Assembly (NCBI GenBank): GCA_019307645.1
Contig: JAFDJF010000096.1
Coordinates: 1 to 7,494 of the forward strand
Length of the DNA: 7,494 nucleotides
Reading direction: 5' to 3'
From: Deltaproteobacteria bacterium
GTDB lineage: Bacteria > Desulfobacterota > DSM-4660 > Desulfatiglandales > Desulfatiglandaceae
Shown: positions 7,242-7,494 of the stretch, piece by piece
Numbering within the stretch: position 1 is the stretch's first letter
How the letters are laid out: every line of letters begins with the position of its first letter
Position numbers and translations under genes: made by a program
The notes under the pieces: model-generated
Databases searched by the model: none
What the model was told of the DNA's origin: nothing
What the model saw: the letters and a program-made list of their open reading frames with translations, nothing else

Positions 7242-7494
7242 TTAATGCAACCCTTCTTGTCTAATCTGATTCAATAACCCCAAAACCGCCCGCCCGTATT
7301 TCCTAAGGGTGACCTCTCCTACGCCCACGATGTGCAAAAGTTCTTCCGGGCTAGAGGGAAGTGCTCTTGCCATAGCCCTCAAGGTGCGGTCCTGAAAAAT
7401 ACAGTAAGCAGGTAGCTTTTCCTTTTTGGCAATCTGGGTACGCAGTTCGCGGAGCCTTTCAACGGCACGCATTTCTGTCGCATGAAGCACGGTT
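7242..7494 (-). CDS. recQ: RecQ-family DNA helicase, C-terminal HRDC domain (5' part outside the window)
   Basis: Only the last 83 residues and the TAA stop (7242-7244) are in the window; the frame is open through the right edge, so the GTG at 7490 is not a convincing start. The visible part is an HRDC domain: VERLRELRTQIAKKEKLPAY, then F-Q-D-R-TLRAMA, then LPSSPEELLHIVGVGEVTLRKYG in outline, ending about ten residues later. This matches the RecQ pattern (LRxLRxxIAxxxxxPPYxxFxDxTLxxMA, then a helix-hairpin-helix-like GVGxxxLxxYG) and sits at the extreme C-terminus, as in bacterial RecQ. HRDC domains bind DNA and tune the 3'-5' helicase in recombination and repair. RNase D also carries HRDC domains and cannot be excluded without the N-terminal part. 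The gene points the same way as the ATPase gene but is separated from it by 337 bases and an inverted-repeat element, so co-transcription is uncertain. Confidence 0.75.
   Translation of the reverse strand, partial: TVLHATEMRAVERLRELRTQIAKKEKLPAYCIFQDRTLRAMARALPSSPEELLHIVGVGEVTLRKYGRAVLGLLNQIRQEGLH

Noticed and set aside
7242..7490. Complete small HRDC-only protein starting at GTG 7490
   Set aside because: The frame stays open to the window edge and the HRDC domain begins right at the border, so a truncated RecQ C-terminus is far more likely than a free-standing gene.

Overview
The window looks like chromosomal DNA of an anaerobic deltaproteobacterium (Desulfobacterota, for example a Desulfobacterales-type sulfate reducer). 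This is an inference from moderate GC content, a cobalamin-binding-type radical SAM protein with TPRs, and a short inverted repeat rich in CCGG of a kind I associate with that group. No marker gene proves the taxonomy.

All three genes read on the minus strand, so transcription runs from right to left. At the right edge is the C-terminal end of a RecQ-family helicase (HRDC domain only, 7242-7494). A 337-base gap follows. It holds a 126-bp MITE-like inverted-repeat element (7091-7216) and an AT-rich stretch with a weak candidate promoter. Next is one very large gene (1760-6904, 1714 aa), and then, after 17 bases, a radical SAM gene (1-1742) whose stop lies at or just beyond the left edge.

The large gene is the centre of interest. 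Its N-terminus is a P-loop ATPase of the BrxC/PglY or DUF6079 kind, with clear Walker A and Walker B motifs. Its last ~170 residues look like a compact PglZ-type (alkaline phosphatase superfamily) domain carrying a full set of candidate metal ligands. In BREX phage-defence systems the ATPase (BrxC/PglY) and PglZ are normally separate proteins, so this gene appears to put two BREX core functions on one chain. No methyltransferase (PglX), BrxA/B or BrxL is visible here. The locus could therefore be a compact BREX-like system, possibly with the radical SAM protein as partner, or part of a larger island cut by the window. A defence role is an inference from domain content only.

The close spacing of the large gene and the radical SAM gene suggests one transcript. 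The recQ end may belong to the same island or may be an unrelated neighbour.
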